Positions 1 through 10,432 of a stretch of 64,000 nt of DNA are shown one piece after another. The translations under genes and the position numbers were made by a program. The DNA is from Dactylosporangium siamense (GTDB lineage Bacteria > Actinomycetota > Actinomycetes > Mycobacteriales > Micromonosporaceae), in NCBI RefSeq assembly GCF_016862795.1, contig NZ_BONQ01000156.1, positions 55,732 through 119,731 of the forward strand, written 5' to 3'. Each line of letters opens with the position of its first letter. The first letter of the stretch is position 1. The notes beneath the pieces are model-generated. The model had not been told where the DNA came from and made no database searches. It was given only the letters and a program-made list of their open reading frames with translations.

Positions 1-1
1 C

Positions 2-3000
2 ACCGACCCGGAGACCGGCGCGGCCACCGCGGCCCGGATCGAGGCGCACTTCGACCCGGCGAAGGACACCGAGGTCCACGTGCGCTACTCCACCCGCGAC
101 TACACCGTCCCCGACCCGGGGTACCCGCGGCCGCTGGGCGACAACTGGTGGAACCTGCCCGACGAGTTCGTGTCCGGCCCGGGGCGCCTCGCCGGCATCG
201 ACGCGGTCTTCACCGGCCACGACCGGCGCACCTACCTGTTCAGCGGCGGGCAGTACGTGGTGTTCGACAACAAGCGCCGCTGGTGGTCCCCGCCGATGTC
301 GCTGGACGAGGACTGGAACAGCCTGCCGTTCGACCACGTCGACGCGGCGTTCGTCGGCGCCGACGGCAAGACCTACGTGTTCGCCGACGGCCGGTACGTG
401 CGGTACACCGACCCGCGCTGCACCCGCGTCGACGAGCGCTACCCGGCGCGCGTCGCGGCGTTCTGGGGCAACGTGCCGAACAATATCGCCCGCACCGGCC
501 GGGTCGACGCGGCGTTCGTCGCCGGCGAACACACCTACCTGTTCTCCGGCGACCAGTACGTCCGCTACACCGGCCGGGGGTACGACACCGTCGACCTCGG
601 CTACCCGAAGCTGCTCACCGACCTGCGCCACGAGCCCCGGCTGCGGCACCTCGCCGCCCGCCTCGACGGCGTCGACGCGGCGGTCGCGGACCGGCGCAAC
701 GTCTACCTGTTCCGCGGGGCGCAGTGCCACGTCGTGTCCGCCACCACCTACCGGCGCTACGACGACCTGCCGGGCCCGATCGGCTGCGCGTTCGTCGAGG
801 ACGGCGCGCTGCTGGCCGAGCGTCCCGGCGGCTGGAGCCACCTCAGCGCCCTGGAAGGCACCTCGCCGACCGCGACGCCGGCCCGGCCCCGCGCGCTGCG
901 CGGCGTCCCGGAGCGGTTCCGCGCCGGCCTGGACGCGGTCCTGCACGGCACCGACGGCACCACCTACCTGTTCCAGGGCGACGCCTGCTGGAACACCGGG
1001 CTCAACCGCGCCTACCCGTTCGCCGAGGAATGGGGCCGCGCCCGCGCCACCATCCAGCGGCGGGTCGACGCGGCGTTCGTCGGCGCCGACGGCAACACCT
1101 ACGTCTTCGGCGGCGAGCACTTCGTCACCTACACCGGCACGCAGTACGCGGGGGCGGACGCCGAGGGACCGGCCCGGCCGGTCGCCGAGCACTGGGGCGG
1201 GCTGCGCGGCGTGGCGCTGGCCTACGTGCGGGCCGGCACCACCTACCTGTTCGAGCCGCCGGGCCCGGACGGCACCGCGCGCTGCGTCACCTACTCCGGT
1301 GCCGACTACAGCCGGCCCGACGAGCGCACGCCGGTCACGGTCGACGCCACCTTCTGGGACATCCCGCGGCAGCACCGGCCGGCCGGGACGGTGCTGCCGG
1401 CGGCGGTGCTGTTCGAGGGCGACACGATGCTGCTGGTCACCGGCGGCGTGTGCCTGCAGCGCGACGAGCGGACCGGCACCTGGTCCTACCCGCGACCGCT
1501 GGAGCGGATCTGGCGCGGGCTCGGCGACGCGACCGGTCTCACGGCCGCGTTCACCGGCCGCGACGGCGCGACCTACTTCTTCCTGGACGGGGAGTACGCG
1601 CGGTACGCCGGTGGCGTGGTCGAGCCCCGCCAGCCGATCCGCGACCGGTGGGGCCGCTCCCGCAACGCGTTCCTGGCCGCCGGCGCGCGGGTCGACGCGG
1701 CCGTGGTGCTGCGCGGCGTGACGTACCTGTTCTCCGGCGACCAGTTCGTGCGCTACAGCGGCGCGGACTACGAGTACGCCGACGCCGGCTACCCGAAGCC
1801 GATCGTGGGCGGGCTGCGCCTCGAGGAGCCGTTCGCGAACCTGCCGGCCACCTTCGACGACGAGCTCGCCGGGCTGGGCGCCGGACCGCTGATCGACGCG
1901 GTGACCGGCAACGACCGCACCGCCTACGTGTTCGCCGGCGGTGCCTGCCACGCCGTGTCGCGGACCGCGACCGCCACGCTCGACCTGCGTGACCTGGTCC
2001 GGGTGCGCAACACGATCGCCGAGCGGCAGCGCGTCGACGCCGCCCTGGTCGACGGCGAGGTCACCTACCTGTTCTCCGGCGACCAGTACGTGCGCTACAC
2101 CGGCCGCGACTACGGCCCGGTCGACGACGGCTATCCGCGCGACCTGGCCGGCTTCGGCGACGAGCTGCATGTCGGCGCGCTGCCGGAGGCGTTCCAGGAC
2201 CGCGTCGACGCCGCGTTCCGCGACGCCGGCGGCCGGACGGTGCTGTTCGCCGGCGAGCAGTACCTCACCATCCACGGCAACCAGGTCACGGCCGCGCCGA
2301 TCGCCGGCGCCTGGGGCGTGCTCGGCGACGCGTTCGCGCCGGGTGCGCCTATCGACGCGGCGTTCGTCGCGCCGTCCGGCGAGCTGTACGCGTTCCGCGG
2401 CACCCGCTACATCCGCTACCCGGACGGTGTGCCCGGGACCGTCGAGCCGGGCTACCCGCGGCCGGTCAAGGACGACTGGGGGTTCCTGCCGGCGGCGTTC
2501 GAGCGGGGCATCGACGGCGCGTTCACGCTCGCCGGCCGGGTGCACCTGAGCCGCGGCGACGCCTTCGTCAAGCTGCCGGCCGGCGGTCTGGAGCTGACCG
2601 AGCACACCGTGCCGCAGCTGTTCCGGCACCGCTTCACCGACGGCGCCGACTACCGGCTGGCCGACGTGCGGGCGATCAGCCGGTTCGCCGCGCTGGCCCG
2701 CGCGCACCCGGTCGAGGGCGGGCTGGCCGCGTTCCTGCTGCCCGGCCCGTCGATCTACGCCGACCCGTACCTGCGGCTGAGCACGCTGTTCGGCTGGGAC
2801 GCCGACGAGCTGCGCTGGTGTCGGCGGCACAGCCGGTTCCTGTCCGGCGCCCCGGCCGACGAGGACCGGTTCGAGATCGAGTTCCTGCTGGAGCTGGCCG
2901 AGCTGTTCGCCTTCGCCGGCCGGCTCGGCACCGGACCCTCGGCGTTGCGCGCCGAGGTGTGGGCGCGGCTGCACGACAGCGGCACCCCGGCCGCTCCCGC

Positions 3001-6000
3001 CGCGCTCGACGCGGCCGGTGGCGCGCTGCACGGGCTGCTGGCCCGCCGCACGCCCGCGGCCGAGCTGCCGGCCCTGGCCCGCACCGTCCACGACGAGCTC
3101 AACGTGGCCCGCCGCGACGCGCTCGTCGCCGCCGTCATCGCCGCGGACCCGGACTTCCACACCGCCCGGGACCTGTTCGACTGGTTCCTCATCGACGTCG
3201 AGATGGGCGGGAGCGGCACCACCTCGCGGGTGCGGGAGGCGATCGCGGCCGTGCAGCTGTACCTGCACCGGTACCTGCTGCGCCTGCTGCCCGCGGCGGC
3301 CGATGACGGTACCGACGACTCCGCCGACGACGTGGTGGACCCCGAGGCCGTCCGGGCGCTCGTCAAAAACCGGTGGTCCTGGATGCGCGGCTACCGGCTG
3401 TGGGAGGCCAACCGCAAGGTGTTCCTGTACCCGGAGAACTACCTGCGCCCCGAGCTGCGCGCCGCGAGGACCCCGGCCTTCCGCGCCCTGGAGAGCGACC
3501 TGCTGCAGGGCGAGATCACCCCGGACGGGGTCGAGCGGGCGTTCAAGCGGTACCTCGACGAGTACACCGAGGTGTCGCGGCTGACGATCGCCGGTGGCTA
3601 CGTCTACACCAAGGACATGGCGCCGGACGGGGTGCGCCGCCTGGTGCTGTTCGGCCGGACCAAGACCGACCCACGCCGGTACTACTTCCGCCGGGCCGAG
3701 TTCGGCACCACCGAGCCGCTGTCGGCGACGTGGGAGGCGTGGCAGCCGGTCAACGTGCAGATCGGCGCCGACCAGGTGCACCCGGTGCACGCGTTCGGCC
3801 GGGTGTTCGTGTTCTGGGCCGACGCGGCCGACGCGCAGCCCGACGACCCCGGCACGACCAGCGTCGTCGTCGCCGACGACCGGCAGGTGTCGGGCAGCCA
3901 GACCAAGACCCAGCGGGTCGCGATCCGCTACTCGTTCTCCAACCTCAACCGCGACTGGGTGCCGATGCAGACCCTCGGCGTCGGCCCGCGGGAGGAGGGC
4001 ACGATCTCCGGCGTCACGCTGCTGGTCCGCCCGCGGGTGAAGGACGACAGCGGCGCCACGTCGATCGCCGTCTCCTGCTCCTACACGGTGACCGCGCCCG
4101 ACACCGGCGCCGAACCGCCCACGCCGCGCCGCGCGGCCGTGCTGTTCGACCTCAACCCGGAGCTCTACGCCGACGACCTGCTCGACCCCGACGACCCGAA
4201 GGGCCTGACCCCGGCCGGCGCCGCGGTCATGACCGACATCGAGGTCACCCTCGCGGCCGCGGCCACCGCCGAGCAGGTCTCGCGGATCTTCCTGGACCGG
4301 GTCGACCCGGCCGGCATCGTCCGCTTCGACCAGCCGGCCGGCTTCGAGGGCCTCAACTGGTTCAGCGTCGACCACAAGGGCGGCAGCTTCCTGTGCCGCC
4401 CGGTGCCGGTGACCAGCTCCGGCGGCAAGCGCCAGGCCCTGGCCGGCAACCGGGACCACCTGCCGGTGCAGGCACCGGTCGACGCCGCCGTCGAACTCCC
4501 CAACGGCGTGCGGTACTTCTTCGACAACACCGCGCGCACCTTCCGGACCGGCACCGCCGACGCCGGCCCCGGGGACCCCGCCTCGACCGGCCGGCGGTGG
4601 GGGCGCCGGCCCACGGTGCTGCCCGGCGACGCCCTCTCCGACGGCGTCCTGACGGCGGGCATCGACGCGGTCGTGGTCCGCGGCCAGCAGACGTTCGTGC
4701 TCTTCGGCGGCCGGTACGTGCGGTTCACCGGCACACCGTTCCGGCTGTTCGACGATGGGTACCCCAGGGACCTCGCGACGAACACCGACAACCTGCCGAA
4801 GTGGACCCGGGTCGACGTGGCGTTCACCGGGCAGGACGGGGCCGAGTACTACTACTCCAGGACGCTGGGCAAGGTCACCGTCGTGCGGCCCAGCACCGGC
4901 ACCCAGTCGACGGTCGACCTCGCCGAGCACTGGCTGCGCCTGCTCGGGCTCGGCGACCTCGAGGCGGTGCTGGTCACCGATCAGGCCACGTTCTTCATCG
5001 GTGGCAAGGACTACCTCCGGGTAGCTGGTGCCGCCTACGACAAGGTCGACTTCAAGGCCGACATCAAGGCGAGGAAGCTCGAGGGCAACCCCGACGGCCT
5101 GCCGACCGACCTGAAGATCCACGCCGCGGCGCGGATCGGCCAGACGACCTACTACTTCGACAACACCGACGCCGGCCGCTACCTGACCGTCTCCGGTGGC
5201 AGCCGGCAGTTCCGGGCCCTGGTCGGCCCGCAGAGCACCGTCGGCGACCAGGGTGCCGTCGACGCGGCCTGGGTCGGTGGGACCCGCCTGTACCTGACCC
5301 GCGACGGCGAATACGTCCGGTACACGCTGCCGTCCGCCGACGCGCCCGTGCCCGACCTCATCGACGAGGGCTACCCGAAGCCGCTGCCGCGGAAGATCAA
5401 CGCCGCGTTCAGCCGGAACGGGTCCGTCTACCTGTTCTCCGACGCGGGCTACGCGCGGATCAACGCCACCACCGAGCCCTCCAGGCTCCCGGCCCCGCGC
5501 ACCACCGCCGGTGCGTGGGCCGACCTGCCACGCGCCGGCGACCGGCCCTTCGACGGCGCGCTGGAGACCGCCGCCTCGATCTTCCTGGTCGACGGCACCG
5601 AGTATCTGCGGTATTCCAAGAGCGGCAAGGTCGCACCGCCGTATGAGCGCTCGGCCGTGCCGTTCGAGCTGGTCCGGCTCACCACCGGCACCGCCTCGGA
5701 GCTCAACCGGCGGCTGCTGTCCGGAGGGGTACCGGCGCTGCTCGACCTGGCCACCCAGGAGCTCGACGAGGTCCGGGTGTCGACCCGCCGCGAGCCGGGC
5801 GCGGTGGCCGTGGAGGCGAGCATCGTCGACGTCGACCGCCTGCCGACCGGCTCGCACCTCGACTTCGGCAGCGCCAACGGCCTCTACTACTGGGAGATCT
5901 TCTTCCACGCGCCGGTGCTCATCGCCCAGGCCCTCAACGCCGCGCAACGCTTCGAGGCGGCCAAGCAGTGGTGGGAGTACGTCTTCGACCCGACCCAGCC

Positions 6001-8803
6001 GGCGGCCTGGCGGTTCCTGCCGTTCCTCGCCGCCGACCTCGACGAGCTCGCCGACGGCGTGACCGCCGACCTGGCCGACCTGGGCCGGCGCCGCGGCGTG
6101 GCCGAGCTCAGGGAGGTCCTGGCGCCGGTCGTCGCCGACCTGCGGGCCCTCGCGCCGGCGGCGCTGCAGAACCGCCCGCCGCTGACCGCGGCGGAGACGG
6201 CCGCGCTGACCCGGCTCACGTCGGCGCTGACGCAGCGCGACATCGAGCTGAAACTGCAGGGCCTGCCCGGCAACCTGCCCGGCCCGCAGCGCGACGCGGT
6301 CACCGGGATTCGCGAGCGGGCCGCGGTCATCGCCGACCTGCGCCAGCTGTTCGGCCGGCTCGGCGACCGGGAGGGGCTGCTCAAGGCCTACCGGGAGCAC
6401 CCGTTCGACCCGCACGCCATCGCCGACGTGCGCCCGATCGCCTACCGGCGCGCCGTCGTCATGGGCTACATCGACAACCTGCTCGACTGGGCCGACCTGC
6501 TGTTCGGGCAGTACACCCCGGAGAGCGTCGACGAGGCCCGGATGCTCTACGTGCTCGCCTACGACCTGCTCGGGACCGGCTCGGAGCTCGGCCCGCACCG
6601 GCTGCCGGCGGCGGCCGGCTTCGCCGAGCTCGACGCCGCACCGGGGGAGCTCGACCTCGCCGGATACCTCACCGCCGACGGCGCGCTGCTGGAGGGCGGC
6701 GGCGCGGTGCATGCCGGCGTCGCCGACGGGTACTTCGAGATCCCCGGCAACGCGGCGCTCGCCGAGTACCGCGGCCGGGTCGCGGACCGGCTGCGCAAGA
6801 TCCGGCAGTCGATGAACATCCTCGGCATCAGCCAGCCGCTGCCGCTGTTCGCGCCGCCGCTGGACCCGATGGTGCTGGTGCAGGGGGTCGCCGGCGGGCT
6901 GGACGCGGAGGTGGTGGGGTCCGCCGTGACCGCGTCGCCGCCGGTGTACCGGTTCGCCGCCGCGTTCCGCAAGGCGCAGGACCTGGCCGAGAAGCTGCGC
7001 CAGTTCGGCTCGCAGCTGCTCGACACGCTCGACCGCCGCGACGCCGAGGAACTCAACCTGCTGCGCGGCCGGCAGGAGGCGGCGATCCTCGGGCTGACCC
7101 GCGGCATCAAGGAGGCGCAGGTCCGCGTCGCCGAGGAACAGGTCGCCGAGCTCAGCGCCGGCCAGGCGGCGGCACGAGCTCGGGTCGCGCACTACGAGGG
7201 GCTGATCGCCGCCGGCATGTCCGGCCTGGAGCAGGCCCAGCTCGACCTCATGTCGACCGCGGCGTCGGCGCATTTCGCCTCCAGCGTGCTCAAGGTCGCG
7301 GCGAGCATCGCGGCGGCCGTGCCGCAGCTGAAGGCCGGCCCGTTCATCCTCGGCGTGGAGTCCGGCGGCGTGCAGGTCAGCGGCGCCCTGGAGAAGGCCG
7401 CCGAGGTCTCCGAGTCGCTCGGGGAGGGCTTCAGCGTCGCCGGCGAGATCCTCGGCGTGAAGGCGCAGTACGAGCGCACCGCGCAGGACTGGGTCGTGCA
7501 GCTGCAGACGGCGCAGAACGACATCGTGCAGATCGGCCACCAGCTGGCCGGGGTGACGACGCAGCTCGCGATCGCCCGGCAGGAGGCGGCGAGCCTCGAG
7601 CTGGAGATCGCCCACCAGCAGGCGGTCGCCGAGTTCATGCGCGGCAAGTTCGCCACCGCCGAGCTCTACGGCTGGATGGCGGCCCAGCTGTCCCGCCTGC
7701 ACTTCGAGGCCTACCACCTGGCCCACGAGACGGCGTTGCAAGCACAACGGGCGATGCAGTTCGAGCGCGGCGTGCCCGAGTCCGAGGCCGACTTCATCCG
7801 CCCGGCGTACTGGGACAGCCGCCGCGCCGGCTTGCTCGCCGGCGAGAGCCTCGGCCTCGACCTGGAACGGCTCGGCAAGGCCTACTTCGACGCCGACACC
7901 CGCGGCCTGGAGATCACCAAACAGGTGTCGCTGCTGGAGCTCGACCCGCTGGCGCTGCTGCGCCTGCGCGAGACCGGCACCTGCGAGTTCGCGCTCACCG
8001 AGAGCGAGTTCGACCAGGACTTCCCCGGCCACTACCGCCGGCAGCTGCGCACGCTGACCGTGACGTTCACCAACGCCGACGGCCAGCCGATCTGGATGAA
8101 CGCGACGCTGACCCAGCTCGGGCACAAGACGGTGCTGGAGCCGGACCCGCAGGCGGTCCGGCACCTGCTGGACCCGAAGGGCCTCGCCCCGCAGACGGTC
8201 CGCGCCGACTGGCGGCCGAGCCAGCAGATCGCGCTGTCCGAAGTGGACGGCGACAACAACGGCCTGTTCGAGCTGCGCTACGACGACGAGCGCTACCTGC
8301 CGTTCGAGCGGACCGGCGCGGTCTCCACGTGGCGGCTGCGCCGATCCGGCCGGTTCGCCGAGCACCCGTACGACGTGCTCATCACCGTGCGCTACACCGC
8401 GTTGGACGGCGGTGACGTGTTCACCAACGCGGTGCGCGGCATGCTACGGCCCTACGCGGCGGCCCGCTTCATCGACGTGGCCCGCGAGTTCCCGGCGCAG
8501 TGGTCGGCGTTCATCGACGGCGACAGCCCGGAGCTGGCGCTGCCGCTGACGCCGCAGCAGTTCCCGGGCATGGGCAACCGCCAGATCGGCGCCATCTACC
8601 CGACGTACGAGATGGTGAACGGCGGCTCGGCCCGGCTGCGCCTCAACGGCAGCCACCAGCTGTCCCTGCCGGCGGCGACGCTGCAGGAGACGCCGGGCCT
8701 GACGATCGACGGCGCGGCACCGCTGCGCTTCGTCATCGAGGGCGACAAGGGTTCATTGCAGAACGTCGGCCTGGTGCTGACGTACCAGGCACAGGTCCAG
8801 TAG
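2..8803 (+). CDS. Tc toxin subunit A-like giant protein with two hemopexin-repeat blocks (5' end outside window)
   Basis: Family role: TcA proteins form pentameric injection channels that bind a host surface and translocate a toxic enzyme. The frame is open to the left edge, so the gene is partial; GTG at 80 is only the first internal start (numbering below from it). Seen: about 15 hemopexin-like units in residues 30-840 (pattern DAAF..TYLFSGDQYVRY); a helical part; WSWMRGYRLWEANRK near 1100, a TcA signature, followed by a neuraminidase-like section (about 1167-1330); a second block of about 8 hemopexin units (1467-1850); WWEYVFDP near 1964; long Ala/Gln/Glu-rich helices (about 2240-2620) matching the pore/coiled-coil part; and C-terminal DERYLPFERTGAVSTWRL near 2736, the TcB-binding domain signature. 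No frameshift is seen. The metallopeptidase gene follows after 12 bases. TcA assignment is firm; target and cargo are unknown. Confidence 0.9.
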   Translation, partial: TDPETGAATAARIEAHFDPAKDTEVHVRYSTRDYTVPDPGYPRPLGDNWWNLPDEFVSGPGRLAGIDAVFTGHDRRTYLFSGGQYVVFDNKRRWWSPPMSLDEDWNSLPFDHVDAAFVGADGKTYVFADGRYVRYTDPRCTRVDERYPARVAAFWGNVPNNIARTGRVDAAFVAGEHTYLFSGDQYVRYTGRGYDTVDLGYPKLLTDLRHEPRLRHLAARLDGVDAAVADRRNVYLFRGAQCHVVSATTYRRYDDLPGPIGCAFVEDGALLAERPGGWSHLSALEGTSPTATPARPRALRGVPERFRAGLDAVLHGTDGTTYLFQGDACWNTGLNRAYPFAEEWGRARATIQRRVDAAFVGADGNTYVFGGEHFVTYTGTQYAGADAEGPARPVAEHWGGLRGVALAYVRAGTTYLFEPPGPDGTARCVTYSGADYSRPDERTPVTVDATFWDIPRQHRPAGTVLPAAVLFEGDTMLLVTGGVCLQRDERTGTWSYPRPLERIWRGLGDATGLTAAFTGRDGATYFFLDGEYARYAGGVVEPRQPIRDRWGRSRNAFLAAGARVDAAVVLRGVTYLFSGDQFVRYSGADYEYADAGYPKPIVGGLRLEEPFANLPATFDDELAGLGAGPLIDAVTGNDRTAYVFAGGACHAVSRTATATLDLRDLVRVRNTIAERQRVDAALVDGEVTYLFSGDQYVRYTGRDYGPVDDGYPRDLAGFGDELHVGALPEAFQDRVDAAFRDAGGRTVLFAGEQYLTIHGNQVTAAPIAGAWGVLGDAFAPGAPIDAAFVAPSGELYAFRGTRYIRYPDGVPGTVEPGYPRPVKDDWGFLPAAFERGIDGAFTLAGRVHLSRGDAFVKLPAGGLELTEHTVPQLFRHRFTDGADYRLADVRAISRFAALARAHPVEGGLAAFLLPGPSIYADPYLRLSTLFGWDADELRWCRRHSRFLSGAPADEDRFEIEFLLELAELFAFAGRLGTGPSALRAEVWARLHDSGTPAAPAALDAAGGALHGLLARRTPAAELPALARTVHDELNVARRDALVAAVIAADPDFHTARDLFDWFLIDVEMGGSGTTSRVREAIAAVQLYLHRYLLRLLPAAADDGTDDSADDVVDPEAVRALVKNRWSWMRGYRLWEANRKVFLYPENYLRPELRAARTPAFRALESDLLQGEITPDGVERAFKRYLDEYTEVSRLTIAGGYVYTKDMAPDGVRRLVLFGRTKTDPRRYYFRRAEFGTTEPLSATWEAWQPVNVQIGADQVHPVHAFGRVFVFWADAADAQPDDPGTTSVVVADDRQVSGSQTKTQRVAIRYSFSNLNRDWVPMQTLGVGPREEGTISGVTLLVRPRVKDDSGATSIAVSCSYTVTAPDTGAEPPTPRRAAVLFDLNPELYADDLLDPDDPKGLTPAGAAVMTDIEVTLAAAATAEQVSRIFLDRVDPAGIVRFDQPAGFEGLNWFSVDHKGGSFLCRPVPVTSSGGKRQALAGNRDHLPVQAPVDAAVELPNGVRYFFDNTARTFRTGTADAGPGDPASTGRRWGRRPTVLPGDALSDGVLTAGIDAVVVRGQQTFVLFGGRYVRFTGTPFRLFDDGYPRDLATNTDNLPKWTRVDVAFTGQDGAEYYYSRTLGKVTVVRPSTGTQSTVDLAEHWLRLLGLGDLEAVLVTDQATFFIGGKDYLRVAGAAYDKVDFKADIKARKLEGNPDGLPTDLKIHAAARIGQTTYYFDNTDAGRYLTVSGGSRQFRALVGPQSTVGDQGAVDAAWVGGTRLYLTRDGEYVRYTLPSADAPVPDLIDEGYPKPLPRKINAAFSRNGSVYLFSDAGYARINATTEPSRLPAPRTTAGAWADLPRAGDRPFDGALETAASIFLVDGTEYLRYSKSGKVAPPYERSAVPFELVRLTTGTASELNRRLLSGGVPALLDLATQELDEVRVSTRREPGAVAVEASIVDVDRLPTGSHLDFGSANGLYYWEIFFHAPVLIAQALNAAQRFEAAKQWWEYVFDPTQPAAWRFLPFLAADLDELADGVTADLADLGRRRGVAELREVLAPVVADLRALAPAALQNRPPLTAAETAALTRLTSALTQRDIELKLQGLPGNLPGPQRDAVTGIRERAAVIADLRQLFGRLGDREGLLKAYREHPFDPHAIADVRPIAYRRAVVMGYIDNLLDWADLLFGQYTPESVDEARMLYVLAYDLLGTGSELGPHRLPAAAGFAELDAAPGELDLAGYLTADGALLEGGGAVHAGVADGYFEIPGNAALAEYRGRVADRLRKIRQSMNILGISQPLPLFAPPLDPMVLVQGVAGGLDAEVVGSAVTASPPVYRFAAAFRKAQDLAEKLRQFGSQLLDTLDRRDAEELNLLRGRQEAAILGLTRGIKEAQVRVAEEQVAELSAGQAAARARVAHYEGLIAAGMSGLEQAQLDLMSTAASAHFASSVLKVAASIAAAVPQLKAGPFILGVESGGVQVSGALEKAAEVSESLGEGFSVAGEILGVKAQYERTAQDWVVQLQTAQNDIVQIGHQLAGVTTQLAIARQEAASLELEIAHQQAVAEFMRGKFATAELYGWMAAQLSRLHFEAYHLAHETALQAQRAMQFERGVPESEADFIRPAYWDSRRAGLLAGESLGLDLERLGKAYFDADTRGLEITKQVSLLELDPLALLRLRETGTCEFALTESEFDQDFPGHYRRQLRTLTVTFTNADGQPIWMNATLTQLGHKTVLEPDPQAVRHLLDPKGLAPQTVRADWRPSQQIALSEVDGDNNGLFELRYDDERYLPFERTGAVSTWRLRRSGRFAEHPYDVLITVRYTALDGGDVFTNAVRGMLRPYAAARFIDVAREFPAQWSAFIDGDSPELALPLTPQQFPGMGNRQIGAIYPTYEMVNGGSARLRLNGSHQLSLPAATLQETPGLTIDGAAPLRFVIEGDKGSLQNVGLVLTYQAQVQ

Positions 8804-8815
8804 GGGAGGCAGCTC

Positions 8816-10432
8816 ATGGCGAGTCCGAATCTTCTGAAGAAGTTGAAGAACCTGAAGAATCCGTTGGCCAAGCGCACGCAGGTCACTCCGCAGCGGCGCC
8901 GGGCGAACGCCATGTCGACGGCGCAGCAGGTCAACGACACCGACAGCACCAGCGAGAGTGACAGCTCCAGCGCTGCCGGGCAGCCGCAGCCGCAGGTGGA
9001 CCCGCTGACCCGCCGGAACACGAACCCACAGCCGCAGCCCGTGATCGCGGCCCCGGCGCCGCCGCCCGTCGTGAACCGGGCGCCGACCAGGGACGAGCAG
9101 ATCGCGACGCTGCAGGCCTTCCTCCAACGGCCCGACCTGCCCCGGGGGACCAGGATGCAGGCGTCGCTCGACCACATGCGCCAGGTCGTCGCCGCGCACG
9201 GCAACAACGCCCTGGACGAGGCCGACCTGCGCATCGCCATGACGACCATGGACATGATCCTGATCGCCCGCCAGGGCATGGTGCCGGTCGCGGACGCCCT
9301 GCGGCAGCAGCGTGGCCCCAGCCTCACCCCGGACACCTACAAGGTCGTGGTCGACGGCCAGGACATCACGTCGTTCAACACCGCCCAGATCCAGCAGCTC
9401 CAGCGGGCGTGCTTCGGCAAGTCCAGCGAGAAGGACACCCGGGCGCTCGGCCTGGTGATGGAGGGCTTCAACTTCAACGGCACGATGCAGGACCTGGTGA
9501 ACCTGGTCTGCGCCGTGCACCGGTGCCTGCCCGACCCGGGCACGGCACAGCTCGCCCAGGGCAAGACCGCGGTGGACGCCAATCCCGGTGTCGCCGACAA
9601 GGTGCAGGAGCTGCTCGCCGAGGAAGCGGCCGAGCGCGGCGAGCTGGCGAAGGCCTTCACCGATGCGGGCCTGACCGTCAAGACGGACGGCGCCACGGCA
9701 TCGCAGTGCCGGGCGCTGCGCCAATGGCTCACCGCTCATCCGAGCTACCTCACGAACCTCAGACAGATCGGCGTCAGGGGATTCGTCTTCGGATCGAAGG
9801 AGATCAACGATCCCGTCGGTGAGTACGTCTCCGACAAGCGCGAGGTGCACCTGAGGGCCCTGCCGGACAAGCCGGCCGACGCGTTCGTCCGGCTGGCGCT
9901 GCACGAGTCCGGACACGCGGGCTTCCAGCGTGCGCTGATCGGCGAGACGATGACCGCTCACAACGATGTCTTCACCGCACGCAGGTACAAAGCGCTCAGG
10001 GCCTACGTCACCCACATCCAGGCACGTGCCGTGGCGGCGCGGGCGGGCACGCAGGACCCCCCGCGCACCCCGGAGATCGACGAGGGCGAACGGCTGTGGA
10101 ACGCGCTGTCCCCGGTCGCGCGCCGGTACTACCAGGCGTGGCTGACGCTGCGTCAGAAGGACGGCGAGTTCCTGATCGGCGCCGACCAGGGCCGCGCCTC
10201 CGACACGGTCGACATGGACGAGGTCAACCGGCAGAAGTACCAGGCGACCACGTTCATCGAGATCTGCGCCGAGGGCTTCTCCACCTTCGCCATGGGCGAC
10301 GTCGACGCCTACGACGCGGTGATCCAGTCGCACGACGACGTGCCCGACGAGATCAAGGCGGCGTGGACGGAGCTGCACACGATCCTGCGCGAGGTGGGCG
10401 GCCCGATTCTCGGCATCGCGCCCTACGCCTGA
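8816..10432 (+). CDS. Putative zinc metallopeptidase (gluzincin-like), possible toxin effector
   Basis: 538 residues, ATG start with a GGGGAGG ribosome site ending about 7 bases upstream. Residues 363-367 are HESGH, an HExxH zinc site in a helix context (LALHESGHAGFQ), and E486 in the later FIEICAEGFSTF segment is a good third zinc ligand, as in lethal-factor-like and other toxin peptidases. The first 80 or so residues are basic then Ser/Gln/Pro-rich and probably disordered (NLLKKLKNLKNPLAKR); there is no signal peptide or membrane segment. It lies 12 bases after the TcA-like gene on the same strand, so both are likely one transcript. Inference: it could be cargo of, or an accessory to, the Tc-like particle. 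A housekeeping peptidase or a degenerate enzyme remains possible. Its last 10 bases overlap the convergent GNAT gene. Confidence 0.75.
   Translation: MASPNLLKKLKNLKNPLAKRTQVTPQRRRANAMSTAQQVNDTDSTSESDSSSAAGQPQPQVDPLTRRNTNPQPQPVIAAPAPPPVVNRAPTRDEQIATLQAFLQRPDLPRGTRMQASLDHMRQVVAAHGNNALDEADLRIAMTTMDMILIARQGMVPVADALRQQRGPSLTPDTYKVVVDGQDITSFNTAQIQQLQRACFGKSSEKDTRALGLVMEGFNFNGTMQDLVNLVCAVHRCLPDPGTAQLAQGKTAVDANPGVADKVQELLAEEAAERGELAKAFTDAGLTVKTDGATASQCRALRQWLTAHPSYLTNLRQIGVRGFVFGSKEINDPVGEYVSDKREVHLRALPDKPADAFVRLALHESGHAGFQRALIGETMTAHNDVFTARRYKALRAYVTHIQARAVAARAGTQDPPRTPEIDEGERLWNALSPVARRYYQAWLTLRQKDGEFLIGADQGRASDTVDMDEVNRQKYQATTFIEICAEGFSTFAMGDVDAYDAVIQSHDDVPDEIKAAWTELHTILREVGGPILGIAPYA

Noticed and set aside
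148..1992. Arg/Pro-rich frame inside the TcA-like gene
   Set aside because: Alternative-frame shadow of the hemopexin repeats; no ribosome site.
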